64,000 nt of DNA from Streptomyces antimycoticus (GCF_005405925.1 NZ_BJHV01000001.1:3410001-3474000); one strand, 5' to 3'. Positions 11,630 to 20,730 are shown, numbered from the stretch's first letter. The notes: generated from the sequence alone by a model not told the origin. Translations and numbers: made by a program.

Positions 11630-12178
11630 TCAACCGGACGGCGTGACCGCGGACCACACGCCGAACCACTGCTCGGCGCCGTACTCCTCGAACCGCTCCA
11701 CCTCGGTGAACCCCAGCTTCGCCGCGAGGCGCATCGAGCGGTCGTTGGCGGTCTGAGTGCAGAGCACCACCGGCTCCCCGGGAAGCGCGCCGACGAACCA
11801 GCCGAGCGCCGCCGCGCACCCCTCGGCGGCATACCCGCGCCCCCACGCCTCCGGCAGGAACACATAACCGAGTTCGGCCTCCCCGGCATCGGGACGGATG
11901 TGCCCCGGACGCTCCGCATCGCGCCGATCGAGCGTGATCATGCCGATCATCGCCCCGTCGAGATCGACCACGAACAGGCCAGGACGCCGCCCGGGCACCT
12001 CAGGCACCGCGGCTTCGAGCTCCTCACGCGATTGAGGGCCACTCAGATAGATGCGCACCTCCGGCGATGCGAACAGCTCGATGAAGGCCGCCCGGTCCCG
12101 CGCCTCGGACTCCCGCAGCAGGAGCCGTTCGGTCCCTATCGGGGCAGGTGGCCAGGCGACGGGTCCGAGTCCAGTCAT
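11630..12178 (-). CDS. GNAT N-acetyltransferase (RimJ/RimL type)
   Basis: 182 residues from the ATG at 12178. It shows the RimJ-like layout: IGTERLLLRESEARDRAAF at the N-terminus, a central DGAMIGMITLDRR, the acetyl-CoA loop LPEAWGRGYAAEGCAAAL and the end LAAKLGFTEVERFEEYGAEQW. It would acetylate an amine on a protein N-terminus or small molecule. A close paralogue at 48844-49387 is broken by a 5-bp deletion. Confidence 0.87.
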   Translation of the reverse strand: MTGLGPVAWPPAPIGTERLLLRESEARDRAAFIELFASPEVRIYLSGPQSREELEAAVPEVPGRRPGLFVVDLDGAMIGMITLDRRDAERPGHIRPDAGEAELGYVFLPEAWGRGYAAEGCAAALGWFVGALPGEPVVLCTQTANDRSMRLAAKLGFTEVERFEEYGAEQWFGVWSAVTPSG

Positions 12179-12240
12179 GGCGGGCAACCTATCGCACGCC
12201 CGTGAGTGCGATCCGGAAGAGAAGGCCGGACGCGGCGGCT

Positions 12241-12417
12241 TCACCGTGGCCGGCGGCCGGCCGCTTGGGCCGATACGCATCGGGCGCACTCGCACGGCGG
12301 CCACACCGACGTCTCCAGCGGCATCAGGGGCTCGGTGGACCTGACCACGCGGGTCGGCCCATAGGTCTTCCCGCTGTCCCGCGACACTCGCAGCGTCATC
12401 ATCGTGCGGTCCTTCAC
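12241..12417 (-). CDS. Small conserved-looking protein coupled to the upstream CxxC protein
   Basis: 58 residues starting at a GTG whose first bases overlap the stop of the upstream gene (GTGA). The sequence has a basic strand (TLRVSRDSGKTYGPTRVVRS) and a CECARC cysteine cluster near its end. This looks like a tiny structural or metal-binding protein. Function unknown. Pairs like this often sit opposite XRE regulators in streptomycetes, as here. Confidence 0.62.
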   Translation of the reverse strand: MKDRTMMTLRVSRDSGKTYGPTRVVRSTEPLMPLETSVWPPCECARCVSAQAAGRRPR

Positions 12418-12626
12418 CGGGCTGCCTCGCCGTGCAGCAGGCCGTCGTGGTGCCGCTGAAGTTCGATGAGACAGGCGGTCGCCCACTTTTGATCCCCGTT
12501 ACGCCGTGCTTCGGCCTGCTGTCGTAACAGCGCCCCGCACACATCGCAGTCGTCGTTGGGCGTGTTCGCGGGTGGGGTGGCTGGGCTAGTGTCCGACACG
12601 TTGTCGCTCCCGTTGGCGATGGCCAT
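12414..12626 (-). CDS. Small CxxC protein divergent from an XRE regulator
   Basis: 70 residues. After a Thr/Pro/Asp-rich start it has CDVCGALLRQQAEARRNGDQ and ends in a helix (LIELQRHHDGLLHGEAAR). The CxxC could bind zinc or be redox active. It is translationally coupled to the 58-residue gene and divergent from the XRE regulator, 120 bp apart. Function unknown. Confidence 0.65.
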   Translation of the reverse strand: MAIANGSDNVSDTSPATPPANTPNDDCDVCGALLRQQAEARRNGDQKWATACLIELQRHHDGLLHGEAAR

Positions 12627-12746
12627 GCCCCCGGGCCGGTCGCACGGTCGCGGGGGTCCTTACGTACGCCCAAGACAACCGCGAATGCGTGGTCGCGGTT
12701 GGTGACCGCTTGGTGACTACGTGGTGACGGCCGTACTCTGGTCCCC

Positions 12747-13943
12747 ATGAGCTGCGGGGAGTTCAGCCAAAGAGTCCGCGACCTGCTCCGTGACCGGGAC
12801 ATGAGTGTTCGGGCGGTCGCCCGCCATCTGAACTACGACCACGCCTATCTGTCCCGGGTACTCACCGGGAAACAGCAGCCGTCGACGCAACTCGTCACGG
12901 CGCTGGACAAGCTGTTCAAGACGAACGGGGAACTCGCCGAAATCGCGGTACGAGTTGCACCGCCGACCGTTTCACCGGAAGCTACTGAATCACCGGCCAT
13001 CACTGATCGGATACTCACACTCAACGAGGCACGCGGAGCCGACTTCGTACAGGCCATCCGGGAGACTTCCCATCGCCTGGTCGTCCTGGACAACGAACTC
13101 AACGGAGTATCCATCGCAGAGCCCGCGGGCCGCGCGTTCAAGATCGTGCATCGGCGGCTCGGAGCCGGAGACTACGACCCCCAGTATGAGCGCGACATTC
13201 AGTCGGCCGCCGCAGAACTCGCCGAGGTCGCCGGCTGGGCTCTGTTTGACGCGGAAAGAGACGGCGCCGCCCGGCGCTTCAACCAAGAGGCGCTGTTCCT
13301 CGCGAACCTCTCGGGGGACCGCTCCATCGCATTGCTGACGCTGCAGAACATGGCGATGCACAGTGAATGGCGCGGACGGAACCAAGAGGCGCTGGCCATT
13401 GCCCGGTCGGTGCTCAACCGAAGGCGGCTCTCCCCTCGCGTCGAGGCGATGTTCCGCATGCGTGAAGCGAAGGGACTGGTCGGCACGGGACGTACGTCGG
13501 AGGCCATCGAGTCGCTTCAACGCGCCCGGTCGCTCATCGAGGACGGTAACGACGTCGGCGAACCGGACTGGTCATGGTGGTTGACCAACAGGGAAATTGA
13601 CGGCCACTGGGGTCACACATTTCAGATCGCCGGTGACGTACAGAAAGCCATCGAGCGGCTACTGCAATCCGCACAACCAGGACGTGGCGTCGGCACCGGC
13701 TACGCAAGTATGTCATCCGCACGGCTCGCACAATGCCTGCTGGACGTCAATGCCTGGCGCGACGCGGAAGACGTCATCAGGTCCCTGGTCACCGCCGCAC
13801 CCGGAATCTCCTCGGGGCGGACCCTCCGCCTCATCGGTCATGTCGCCAAGCAGCGCGAAAGGCTGAACGGTGCACCGCCGAGCCTTACGGACACTCTCGA
13901 GCACCTGGGAGAAAAGCTCAACGAGGATCCCTTCACCCTTTAG
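12747..13943 (+). CDS. XRE-family regulator with TPR-like C-terminal region
   Basis: 398 residues. The N-terminal 60 residues form a Cro/C1-type HTH (MSVRAVARHLNYDHAYLSRV). The rest is helical and repeat-like, resembling the TPR-type sensing region of streptomycete XRE regulators (FNQEALFLANLSGDRSIALL, ALAIARSVLNRRRLS). Such proteins often bind a signal peptide or small molecule. It faces two small coupled genes, which are its likely targets. Codon choice is somewhat less GC-biased than neighbours, hinting at transfer. Confidence 0.85.
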   Translation: MSCGEFSQRVRDLLRDRDMSVRAVARHLNYDHAYLSRVLTGKQQPSTQLVTALDKLFKTNGELAEIAVRVAPPTVSPEATESPAITDRILTLNEARGADFVQAIRETSHRLVVLDNELNGVSIAEPAGRAFKIVHRRLGAGDYDPQYERDIQSAAAELAEVAGWALFDAERDGAARRFNQEALFLANLSGDRSIALLTLQNMAMHSEWRGRNQEALAIARSVLNRRRLSPRVEAMFRMREAKGLVGTGRTSEAIESLQRARSLIEDGNDVGEPDWSWWLTNREIDGHWGHTFQIAGDVQKAIERLLQSAQPGRGVGTGYASMSSARLAQCLLDVNAWRDAEDVIRSLVTAAPGISSGRTLRLIGHVAKQRERLNGAPPSLTDTLEHLGEKLNEDPFTL

Positions 13944-13962
13944 TGCCGACACCCAGCCGCGT

Positions 13963-15138
13963 TCACCGATTGGCGGCAAGTACTGCCGCGAGGCCCTCTT
14001 GTAGATCTTTGACGAAATACTCGGGAACCTCCAGCGACGGGAAATGTCCCCCGATTTCGGCCGACCTCCATCGGACGATCTGCCGGTACCGCTCCTGTGC
14101 CCAGGGGCGCGGGCACTTCTCGATGTCGTAGGGATACACAATGATTGCCGACGGGACGTCGACGCGAAGCTCGGGGTCGAGCGAAAGGTGGCTCTCGTAG
14201 TAAATGCGGGCCGACGATGCGCCGGTCCGCGTCAGCCAATACAGGGTGACGTTGTCAAGAAGCCTGTCCATGGAAATCGTCTCGAACGGGCTGTCTTCGG
14301 TATCTGTCCACGCGGCGAACTTGTCAAGGATCCAGGCGAGAAGCCCGACCGGTGAGTCGACGAGCGAGTAACCGATGGTCTGCGGTCGGGTCGCCTGCTG
14401 CTTCGCGAACGCCGCGGCGGGGCCATCCCAGAAATCGCGCGTTTCCTCGGTCCACTTGCGCTCGGCCGCCGTCAGCCCGTCCGTGGTCAACCCGGGCGGT
14501 GCCTGCGCGGTCGTTGTGTGGATGCCGAGAACGTGCTCCGGGAACCTGCCGCCGAGGACCGTGGTGATCGGACCTCCCCAGTCGCCGCCGTGGGCTGCGA
14601 ACTTGCTGTAGCCGAGCCTTCCCATCAGTTCCACCCATGCGGCCGCGATCTTTTCGAGTCCCCACCCGGTGGTGGCCGGCTTGTCGCTGTAACCAAAGCC
14701 CGGCAACGACGGGACCACGACGTGGAACGCCGGCGCGTCCGCATCTTTCGGATCTGCCAGCTCGTCCACTACATCGATGAACTCCGCAATGCTGCCCGGC
14801 CAGCCGTGCGTCATGATCAGAGGAGTGGCATCCGCGCGCGTGGAGCGGCGGTGCAGGAAATGGATTCCCAGATCATCAATGGTCGTGCGGAACTGGCCGA
14901 TCCGGTTGAGGCGCTCTTCGAACGACCGCCAGTTGTAGCCGGTGCGCCAGTACTCCACGACATCGACGAGGTCGGCGAGCGGAACGCCCTGTTCCCATCG
15001 GCGAGGGTCGGGCGCGGCGCGATAGACCGTCTCGGCCTCCGGTAGCCGCGCCGCGGCCAGTCGCGCGCGCAGATCGTCGAGGTCAACGTCAGTTGCATGG
15101 GCTTCACATGCTTGCACGTCGCTGGCTGGACGGGGCAT
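13963..15138 (-). CDS. Epoxide hydrolase (EHN-domain, alpha/beta hydrolase)
   Basis: 391 residues from an ATG preceded by AGGAGG. The N-terminal 110 residues match the epoxide-hydrolase N-terminal (EHN) lid (WRSFEERLNRIGQFRTTIDD). The catalytic part has the oxyanion HGWPGS, the nucleophile Asp in AAHGGDWGG, and a C-terminal His region (EIGGHFPSLEVPEYF). It converts an epoxide to a diol; the natural substrate is unknown. It is divergent from the CGNR regulator, and repeated operator half-sites lie between them. Confidence 0.9.
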   Translation of the reverse strand: MPRPASDVQACEAHATDVDLDDLRARLAAARLPEAETVYRAAPDPRRWEQGVPLADLVDVVEYWRTGYNWRSFEERLNRIGQFRTTIDDLGIHFLHRRSTRADATPLIMTHGWPGSIAEFIDVVDELADPKDADAPAFHVVVPSLPGFGYSDKPATTGWGLEKIAAAWVELMGRLGYSKFAAHGGDWGGPITTVLGGRFPEHVLGIHTTTAQAPPGLTTDGLTAAERKWTEETRDFWDGPAAAFAKQQATRPQTIGYSLVDSPVGLLAWILDKFAAWTDTEDSPFETISMDRLLDNVTLYWLTRTGASSARIYYESHLSLDPELRVDVPSAIIVYPYDIEKCPRPWAQERYRQIVRWRSAEIGGHFPSLEVPEYFVKDLQEGLAAVLAANR

Positions 15139-15157
15139 GGGACCTCCTGGCCATCGT

Positions 15158-15219
15158 GGAACCGGCTAAGGCGGTTCTAACAGTCCTCCGAACCACGCCG
15201 CAACCCCCTAAGGTGGTTC
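15158..15219. promoter_or_regulatory. Repeated operator half-sites in the epoxide hydrolase / CGNR promoter region
   Basis: CTAAGGCGGTTC (15166-15177) and CTAAGGTGGTTC (15208-15219) are near-identical direct repeats 42 bp apart. Each has an inverted partner: GAACC at 15159-15163 and GAACCAC at 15190-15196. The second copy ends one base before the CGNR start codon, suiting autoregulation by blocking transcription at the start. The binder is inferred to be the CGNR protein. Confidence 0.65.
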
Positions 15220-15220
15220 C

Positions 15221-15796
15221 ATGCGTGCTCGGTTCCCTGACTTCCGCCTCGGCAGCGTGCTGGCGACCAGCTTCACGGGGACTCTCTCGGAGCGTCATGG
15301 CGACGCCGTGGAGCGCATTCCCACGCCGCAGCGACTCGTCGACTGGCTGGCAGTGAATGGCCTCGCCGTGGACTCCTGCACCGCTGCCCAGCTCGACCTC
15401 GCCCGGGAATTGAGGGAGTCGATTCACGCCGCCGCGACAGCGGCCGCGAACCAGGACGCTCTCCCCGCGTCCGCTGTCCACGTCATCAATGACCGCAGCG
15501 CTCAGGGTCGGGCCGCGGCGATCCTGACGCCCGAGGGCAAGCGGCAATGGCGGCTCAGCTCGGCTTCCTGCGTGGAAGATGCCCTCGGCGTGATCGCCGC
15601 CGACGCGATCAGCATCATCGCAGGCGAACGAGACGGAAAATTGGCCTTGTGTGCATCACCAACCTGCCAAGCCGCCTTCTTCGACACCAGCCAAAGTCGC
15701 AGCCGCAAATGGTGTGACATGAACACGTGCGGGAATCGTCAGAAGAAAGCGCGCTTCCATGCCAACCAGCGCAAAAAACCCAGATCAGCGGAGTGA
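15221..15796 (+). CDS. CGNR zinc-finger (ABATE-type) transcriptional regulator
   Basis: 191 residues with an N-terminal ABATE-like sensing region and a C-terminal CGNR finger: Cys pair in CASPTCQAAFFD, then WCDMNTCGNRQKKARFH. Such proteins are one-component regulators, usually of a neighbouring enzyme gene. The divergent epoxide hydrolase is the obvious target. The ATG at 15221 immediately follows an operator-like repeat, leaving no room for a normal leader, so the mRNA may be nearly leaderless. Confidence 0.87.
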   Translation: MRARFPDFRLGSVLATSFTGTLSERHGDAVERIPTPQRLVDWLAVNGLAVDSCTAAQLDLARELRESIHAAATAAANQDALPASAVHVINDRSAQGRAAAILTPEGKRQWRLSSASCVEDALGVIAADAISIIAGERDGKLALCASPTCQAAFFDTSQSRSRKWCDMNTCGNRQKKARFHANQRKKPRSAE

Positions 15797-15832
15797 TCCC
15801 GGGGCGTCGGGCGGCGCCGATAGCGCAGACTC

Positions 15833-15864
15833 CAGCCGCCGGCGGGCGCGCCCGGCGGCGGCTG
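15833..15864. terminator. GC-rich hairpin between convergent CGNR and PAP2 genes
   Basis: CAGCCGCC at 15833-15840 pairs with GGCGGCTG at 15857-15864, and the inner GCGGGCGCGCCCGG extends the stem with few mismatches. It probably terminates both genes. Confidence 0.65.
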
Positions 15865-15902
15865 ATGATCCTCTGCTGATCGACCAGCCCCCGCCAACCC
15901 CC

Positions 15903-17237
15903 TCACACCAGCTCAGGCTGTGGCTCCGGTTGCAGCGCCGGTGCGGCCTTCGGCGCCCACAGCCTGGTGGTCCGTACGTAGCCGTGGATCACTGAGCCCA
16001 TGGCCAGCAGGAGAAGGGGCCCGAACAGCCACGGATGTCTGGCCATTTCCACCGGCAGATAGCGATAGGCCACCAGGAGGGCGGCGAAGACCGCCACGCC
16101 GTGGGCGACCAGTTGGGTCGCCGACCGGTCCCAGCCACGGGCGAGCGAGCGCAGCGCCGCCTCGATCGTGAGCGCGAACACCACGCCCGCGATGAGATCC
16201 ACGCCGTAGTGGTAGCCGAATCCCAGCGTCGCGCCGAGCGTCGCGATCAGCCAGAACGTGCCGGCGAAGCGCAGCAGACGTGGGCCCTGGCGGGAATGGA
16301 TGAAGATCGCGGTGGCCCACGCCGTGTGCAGGCTGGGCATGCAGTTGCGTGGCGTGATCTCGTCGAACGGCATCGGGTGCGGGGCGCTGATGGGCGGCGG
16401 CGTATGCGGCCACAGGTTGGCCAGCGCCCAGTGCTCGCCGCCGGTACCGAAGGCGCCGGAGCCGTAGGCGAAGATCGGTCCGACCACCGGGAAGACCATG
16501 TAGATGGCCGGTCCGAGGAGGCCGATGGCCAGAAAGGTGCGCACCAGATGATGGCGCGGGAAGCGGCGCTCGACCGCCACGTTACGCAGCTGGTAGATCG
16601 TGACGATGACCGCGGCCACCGGAAGCTGAATGTAGACGTAGTCGAGAACATGGGCGCCGATCGGGCCCATGGCCTCGACAATCCGGCCTGCCAGCCACGA
16701 CGGGTTGCCCAGCGCGTGATCGGCGGTGGCCAGGTACCGGTCGAGCACCGTCGGGCGGGACTTCGCCGTGATGAGCAGCCAGGTATCGCCCGTCTTACGG
16801 CCGGCCACCAGCACCAGGCCCAGCCCGACGCCCTTGAGCAGCAGGGCACGCTCCCGGCCGGTGCGGCGGGTGAGGGCGATGACCACACAGCCCAACATCA
16901 CCCACAACGCGCCGTTGCCGAAGGGGTGGCCCTCGGTCAGCTTTGCGCCGACCGCCCACCGCACCAGCAGGAAGACGACGTCGATGCCGATCGCGGCGCC
17001 GACCGCGATGAACCGTTGCCGCCAGGTGAGCACCACCATCATCAAGGCCATCCCGGCGTACAACAGGAAGCCCGACTTGGGTGGCAATACCACCTCTTGT
17101 ACCTGATTGGTGACCGGCCCCGGCAGGCCGTAGCGGCGCGCGGTGATCTCCAGCGCGACGAAGAATCCGAGGGCCACCACACCCGCCGCGGCGTACAGCA
17201 TCGCCCGTGGTCGACGCCACGTGGTGAACGTAGCCAT
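15903..17237 (-). CDS. PAP2-superfamily membrane phosphatase / inositol-phosphotransferase-like
   Basis: 444 residues from the ATG at 17237; an in-frame TTG 42 bp upstream is less likely. About ten membrane helices. The PAP2 catalytic motifs are RNCMPSLHTAWA and GFGYHYGVDLIAGV, with the transition-state His residues. The layout resembles AUR1/inositolphosphoryltransferase-like PAP2 proteins. It would dephosphorylate or transfer the headgroup of a membrane lipid phosphate. It is divergent from the acyltransferase gene across 420 bp. Confidence 0.85.
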   Translation of the reverse strand: MATFTTWRRPRAMLYAAAGVVALGFFVALEITARRYGLPGPVTNQVQEVVLPPKSGFLLYAGMALMMVVLTWRQRFIAVGAAIGIDVVFLLVRWAVGAKLTEGHPFGNGALWVMLGCVVIALTRRTGRERALLLKGVGLGLVLVAGRKTGDTWLLITAKSRPTVLDRYLATADHALGNPSWLAGRIVEAMGPIGAHVLDYVYIQLPVAAVIVTIYQLRNVAVERRFPRHHLVRTFLAIGLLGPAIYMVFPVVGPIFAYGSGAFGTGGEHWALANLWPHTPPPISAPHPMPFDEITPRNCMPSLHTAWATAIFIHSRQGPRLLRFAGTFWLIATLGATLGFGYHYGVDLIAGVVFALTIEAALRSLARGWDRSATQLVAHGVAVFAALLVAYRYLPVEMARHPWLFGPLLLLAMGSVIHGYVRTTRLWAPKAAPALQPEPQPELV

Positions 17238-17657
17238 GCGGCTTATTCGCGAAATCACCCGCGATGCTTTAGATATCAATGCTTTGGCCGATTTGCTAGA
17301 TGTTGGGTTTTGGTCGCCCTTCGTACCGGATAGCGCCGTTTTCCGGCGATGGGCGGACGATGGGGGCTCTCGTCGTGAGTTCCGATCATGCTAACGGAGG
17401 GACGCGGGTGGGTGACGTAGCAGCGCCGTAGCCCCGCACTCGGGTCTCGTCACCCCAGCGGACCGCGGGGGTGACGAGACTCCAGCCGGCCACAGGACCC
17501 CCGGGGGCGGCGGGCACCTCCGCGAGCCGACCCCGCCCGCCCGTTTTTCAAAATTGCCTGAAACAAGTTCTCGTCAGCGAGGCAGCGTTCGACCCGGGGG
17601 TAGGGTCAATCCACCGACCCAGAAACACATCCGGACAGAACGAAAGAACGTGCGTAA
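17238..17657. other. 420-bp divergent intergenic region with a perfect hairpin
   Basis: The left part (17238-17340) is relatively AT-rich and probably holds the PAP2 promoter. At 17444-17456 GTCTCGTCACCCC pairs exactly with GGGGTGACGAGAC at 17468-17480 (13-bp stem, 11-base loop). That hairpin is about 180 bp upstream of the acyltransferase start and could end transcription reading in or be part of a leader. No convincing small gene is seen. Confidence 0.7.
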
Positions 17658-19076
17658 ATGATGGCATCCCCCACTGCCACCGAGAGCGAAACCAAACGAT
17701 CGACCACCGTGCGCGCCGGAGAGGCGAGCGGTGACCGCATACGTTTGAGCGTCTACGACATGCTCATCGGGCTGGTCTACACCCCACGTACCTTTTTCTA
17801 CCGCGAGACGCTCGACGGCGAAGCGCTGCGCGCCTCCCTCAGCAGAACACTGCTCAACTTCCCGATGGTTTCAGGCCGCATGAAGAAGGATCCCGACGGC
17901 CGCCTCAGCGTGCTCTGCGACGACTCCGGTGTGCGCTTCATCGAGACACACGCATCCGAGCCCATGCCGGATCACGGGCCTCATCACACGGCGAAAAAGG
18001 GCATCAATCGCTATCTGAGTCAGGTCAACCCGCTCCAGGTAGTCGACGGCGACACACCGCTTTTCACGGTGAAGCTCACCCATATGAAAGGCGGCGGCTC
18101 GGTTCTGGGTGTCAGCATGAACCACGCCGTGGCCGATGGATCCGCCTATATGCGGTTCATGGAGAGCTGGTCGAAGGAGCATCGAGGGCTCGGGTACCCC
18201 GCACCCGGCCACGACCGCGGCATCATCGACGCCCTCGCGGCGCCGGTCGCGGGTGACGCCCGGCCGGACAACGACCACTTCACGGTCACCAAGCGCGGCC
18301 GGAAGTCCGCCTATGTGGCCCGCATCCTGCTGAGCAGCATCGCCAAGGTGACGACGATGGTGACCACCCGCTTCACCGCCGCCGAACTGGCCACCATGAA
18401 GGACGCCGCGATGGCCGACCTCGCGGGCACGGAGCGGTGGGTGTCGACCAATGACGCGCTGACCGCCCATCTCTGGAAAGTCCTCGGCGCATTGCGAGAC
18501 CGCCCCGACACGAGCATGGAAAAGCTGGGCCTCCTCGCCGACTTCCGTGCTTTCGGCGGCGGGGCCGTACCGGACGGCTACTGGGGCAACACCGTCACCA
18601 ACACCCGGCCCGGGATGCCCGCGGCCGAACTGCGCGCCCGCCCGCTCGGCGAGGTCGCCATGGCGGTCCGCGCGGGCTATGCCGAGAACACGGAGGAGAA
18701 AATCCGCCAGGAAACGGCGTTCCTCTGTGCCGAATACGAGGCGGGACGCCTCAAGCGCATCCTGCCCACCATGACGCTCGACAAGTTCGAGAACACCATC
18801 GTGATCAACAACTGGTCGAAGCTCCCCTTCTACAGCCTCGACTTCGGAGCGGGCACGCCCTTCTGGTATGACGTCCCGGCGCTTCCCACTCCCTGGACCG
18901 TACTCATAGCGCCGACTCCGGCGGACGAGCCCGGTGGCCGCGATGTGCATATGGCAGTGCCCCGTGCATTGGTCCAGACCCTTCAGAAACAGTCCTGGAC
19001 GGACCGCTTCCACTGTTACGCGGATTCCGGCGAGGCGTCCGCGCTGACTTTCGGATCGCCCAAAGCCGGAGGGTGA
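17658..19076 (+). CDS. BAHD-like acyltransferase (PF02458-type transferase)
   Basis: 472 residues. Two signatures of the plant/fungal BAHD family are present in the right order: HAVAD at 156-160 (HxxxD, the general base) and DFGAG at 395-399 (DFGWG-like structural motif). The flanks also fit: FPMVSGRMKKD near 68-79 and WGNTVTN in the C-terminal domain. BAHD enzymes move acyl groups from CoA thioesters to alcohols or amines. The start codon is doubled (ATGATG) and no strong ribosome-binding site is visible. The gene stands alone, about 160 bp before a two-component pair. Substrate unknown; a condensation-type acyltransferase is the alternative. Confidence 0.75.
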   Translation: MMASPTATESETKRSTTVRAGEASGDRIRLSVYDMLIGLVYTPRTFFYRETLDGEALRASLSRTLLNFPMVSGRMKKDPDGRLSVLCDDSGVRFIETHASEPMPDHGPHHTAKKGINRYLSQVNPLQVVDGDTPLFTVKLTHMKGGGSVLGVSMNHAVADGSAYMRFMESWSKEHRGLGYPAPGHDRGIIDALAAPVAGDARPDNDHFTVTKRGRKSAYVARILLSSIAKVTTMVTTRFTAAELATMKDAAMADLAGTERWVSTNDALTAHLWKVLGALRDRPDTSMEKLGLLADFRAFGGGAVPDGYWGNTVTNTRPGMPAAELRARPLGEVAMAVRAGYAENTEEKIRQETAFLCAEYEAGRLKRILPTMTLDKFENTIVINNWSKLPFYSLDFGAGTPFWYDVPALPTPWTVLIAPTPADEPGGRDVHMAVPRALVQTLQKQSWTDRFHCYADSGEASALTFGSPKAGG

Positions 19077-19240
19077 GGAAACCGAAAGGTGCGGAAACCG
19101 GAAGACCGTGGGCCGTGGGGGCAGGCGTCTCCACGGCCCATATGAGCCGCCCCCTGCCCGCCCCGTCCCCTGTCCGGATCCCATCGGTCGCGGTCAGGGC
19201 CCCCGTGCCCCGCAACGGTCGGTTCACGTAGTGTCATGGC

Positions 19241-19975
19241 GTGTACGGGAGTGTCAGCGAGAAACCAGCGCCCGCCCGTGGCAACGGGCAGCACATCCTG
19301 GTCGTCGACGATGAGTCGAGAATCGCCGAGCTGCTCTCGACCACCCTCGAGCTGGCCGGTTACCGGGTCGGCACCGCGGCCACCGGCGGAGAGGCGCTCG
19401 ATCGGGTCGGGCGGGAGCGGCCCGACCTGGTGATCCTCGATGTGATGCTGCCCGATCTGGACGGCTTCACGGTGTGCCGCCGCCTGGTCGCGGCCGACGA
19501 GAACCATCCGCCGGTGCTCTTCCTCACCGCCCGCGACTCGCTGGACTCGCTGGTCACCGGCCTCGGCATCGGCGGGAACGACTACGTGACCAAGCCGTTC
19601 CGGATCGCCGAGGTGCTGGCCCGGGTGCAGGCCCTGCTGCGCACCCGCAACCGGCGGCGCGAGGAGCCCTCGCCCCGCTACGCGGATCTGCTGCTGGACG
19701 AGACGACCCGTCAGGCCCGGCGCGGTCGGCGGGCGCTGGAGCTGACCCCGGCCGAATTCCGGCTGCTGCGCTATCTGCTGGTCAACGCGGGGCAGGTGCT
19801 GTCCAAGGAGCAGATCGGCGAGCATCTGTGGGTGGCGGACCACCGGCGGTACGGGGACAACGCCATCGAGAAGCTGGTCTCCCGGCTCCGCCACAAGGTC
19901 GACGAGACCGGGCCCGCCCTGATCCACACCCGCCGTGGCTTCGGCTACTGGCTCGGCCGGCTCGCCTCCCCATGA
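19241..19975 (+). CDS. OmpR/PhoB-family response regulator
   Basis: 244 residues from a GTG. Receiver domain: acidic pair in VVDDES, phospho-acceptor Asp 67 (VILDVMLPD) and Lys in YVTKPF. The C-terminal winged helix (LELTPAEFRLLRYL, SRLRHKVD) is of the OmpR type. The adjacent histidine kinase gene begins 18 bp later and is its likely partner. Confidence 0.92.
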   Translation: MYGSVSEKPAPARGNGQHILVVDDESRIAELLSTTLELAGYRVGTAATGGEALDRVGRERPDLVILDVMLPDLDGFTVCRRLVAADENHPPVLFLTARDSLDSLVTGLGIGGNDYVTKPFRIAEVLARVQALLRTRNRRREEPSPRYADLLLDETTRQARRGRRALELTPAEFRLLRYLLVNAGQVLSKEQIGEHLWVADHRRYGDNAIEKLVSRLRHKVDETGPALIHTRRGFGYWLGRLASP

Positions 19976-19993
19976 GCAGGAGCGAGCACCCGT

Positions 19994-20730
19994 ATGGATA
20001 AGGACCGCGGCGACGGCCGGCGCCATGGCGAGGACGCGTACGAGCGCCAGCAGCGGCTGGAGGTCCTGCTGCACGAGCTGCGCACCTCCCTGACCACCAT
20101 CCGCGGCTGGGCCGAACTCCCGCTGCAGGGGCTCAGCGACGACCCCGAGCTGATGGTGCGCGCCCTGCGCCGGATCCAGGACGAGGCCGACCATATGCAC
20201 CAGGCGGTCCAGCAGGTGTTTCCGCGTGCGGACACCTCCTGGGTACGGCCGCTGGACGCGGAGCCGGTGGATCTGCGGGACGTGGCCGACGAGGCGGTGG
20301 CGGATCTGGGGCTGCTCGACCCCGAACGCCCCATCGCCCGCGAGAACTCCGGCCGGCCGACCCTCGTCGCCGACAACCGCATGCTGCGGCATGCCATCCG
20401 CAATCTGCTGGACAACGCGCTGCGGCACACCCCCGCCGGATCCCCGGTGACCGTGGCGGTGCGCGGCCCGGTGGCCGGGTCCGGTGGGCGGCCGCAGGTC
20501 GAGCTGTCGGTCAGCGACCAGGGGCCGGGCATGAGCCCGCACGACATCGCCCGGCTCACCTCCCCCGCTCCGAGGACCGCCGGATCGAGCTGGGCGGCGG
20601 CCTCGGCCTGTCCATCGTGCGGCGGGTGGTCGAGCGGCACGGCGGCGAGGTGAGCGTGCACAGCGCACCGGACCGCGGCACCACGGTCACCGTGGCCTTC
20701 CCCACAGTCAGCGTTTCGTCAGGTAACTGA
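19994..20730 (+). CDS. Sensor histidine kinase without membrane segments, frameshifted near its end
   Basis: Starting at ATG 19994 there is an H-box (LLHELRTSLTTIRGWAEL) almost at the N-terminus, an N-box (AIRNLLDNALRHTP) and a G1 box (SDQGPGMS). The open frame then leaves the family and stops at 20653. The G2 box GGGLGLSIVRRVVERHGG is in another frame and runs to the stop at 20730, so bases are missing around 20555-20585. No sensor or transmembrane region is present, so it would be a short cytoplasmic kinase. Either decay or a sequence error; the partner regulator is intact. Confidence 0.78.

Noticed and set aside
17143..17394. Short plus-strand frame over the PAP2 start region
   Set aside because: Antisense to the PAP2 N-terminus, with poor codon bias and no ribosome-binding site.
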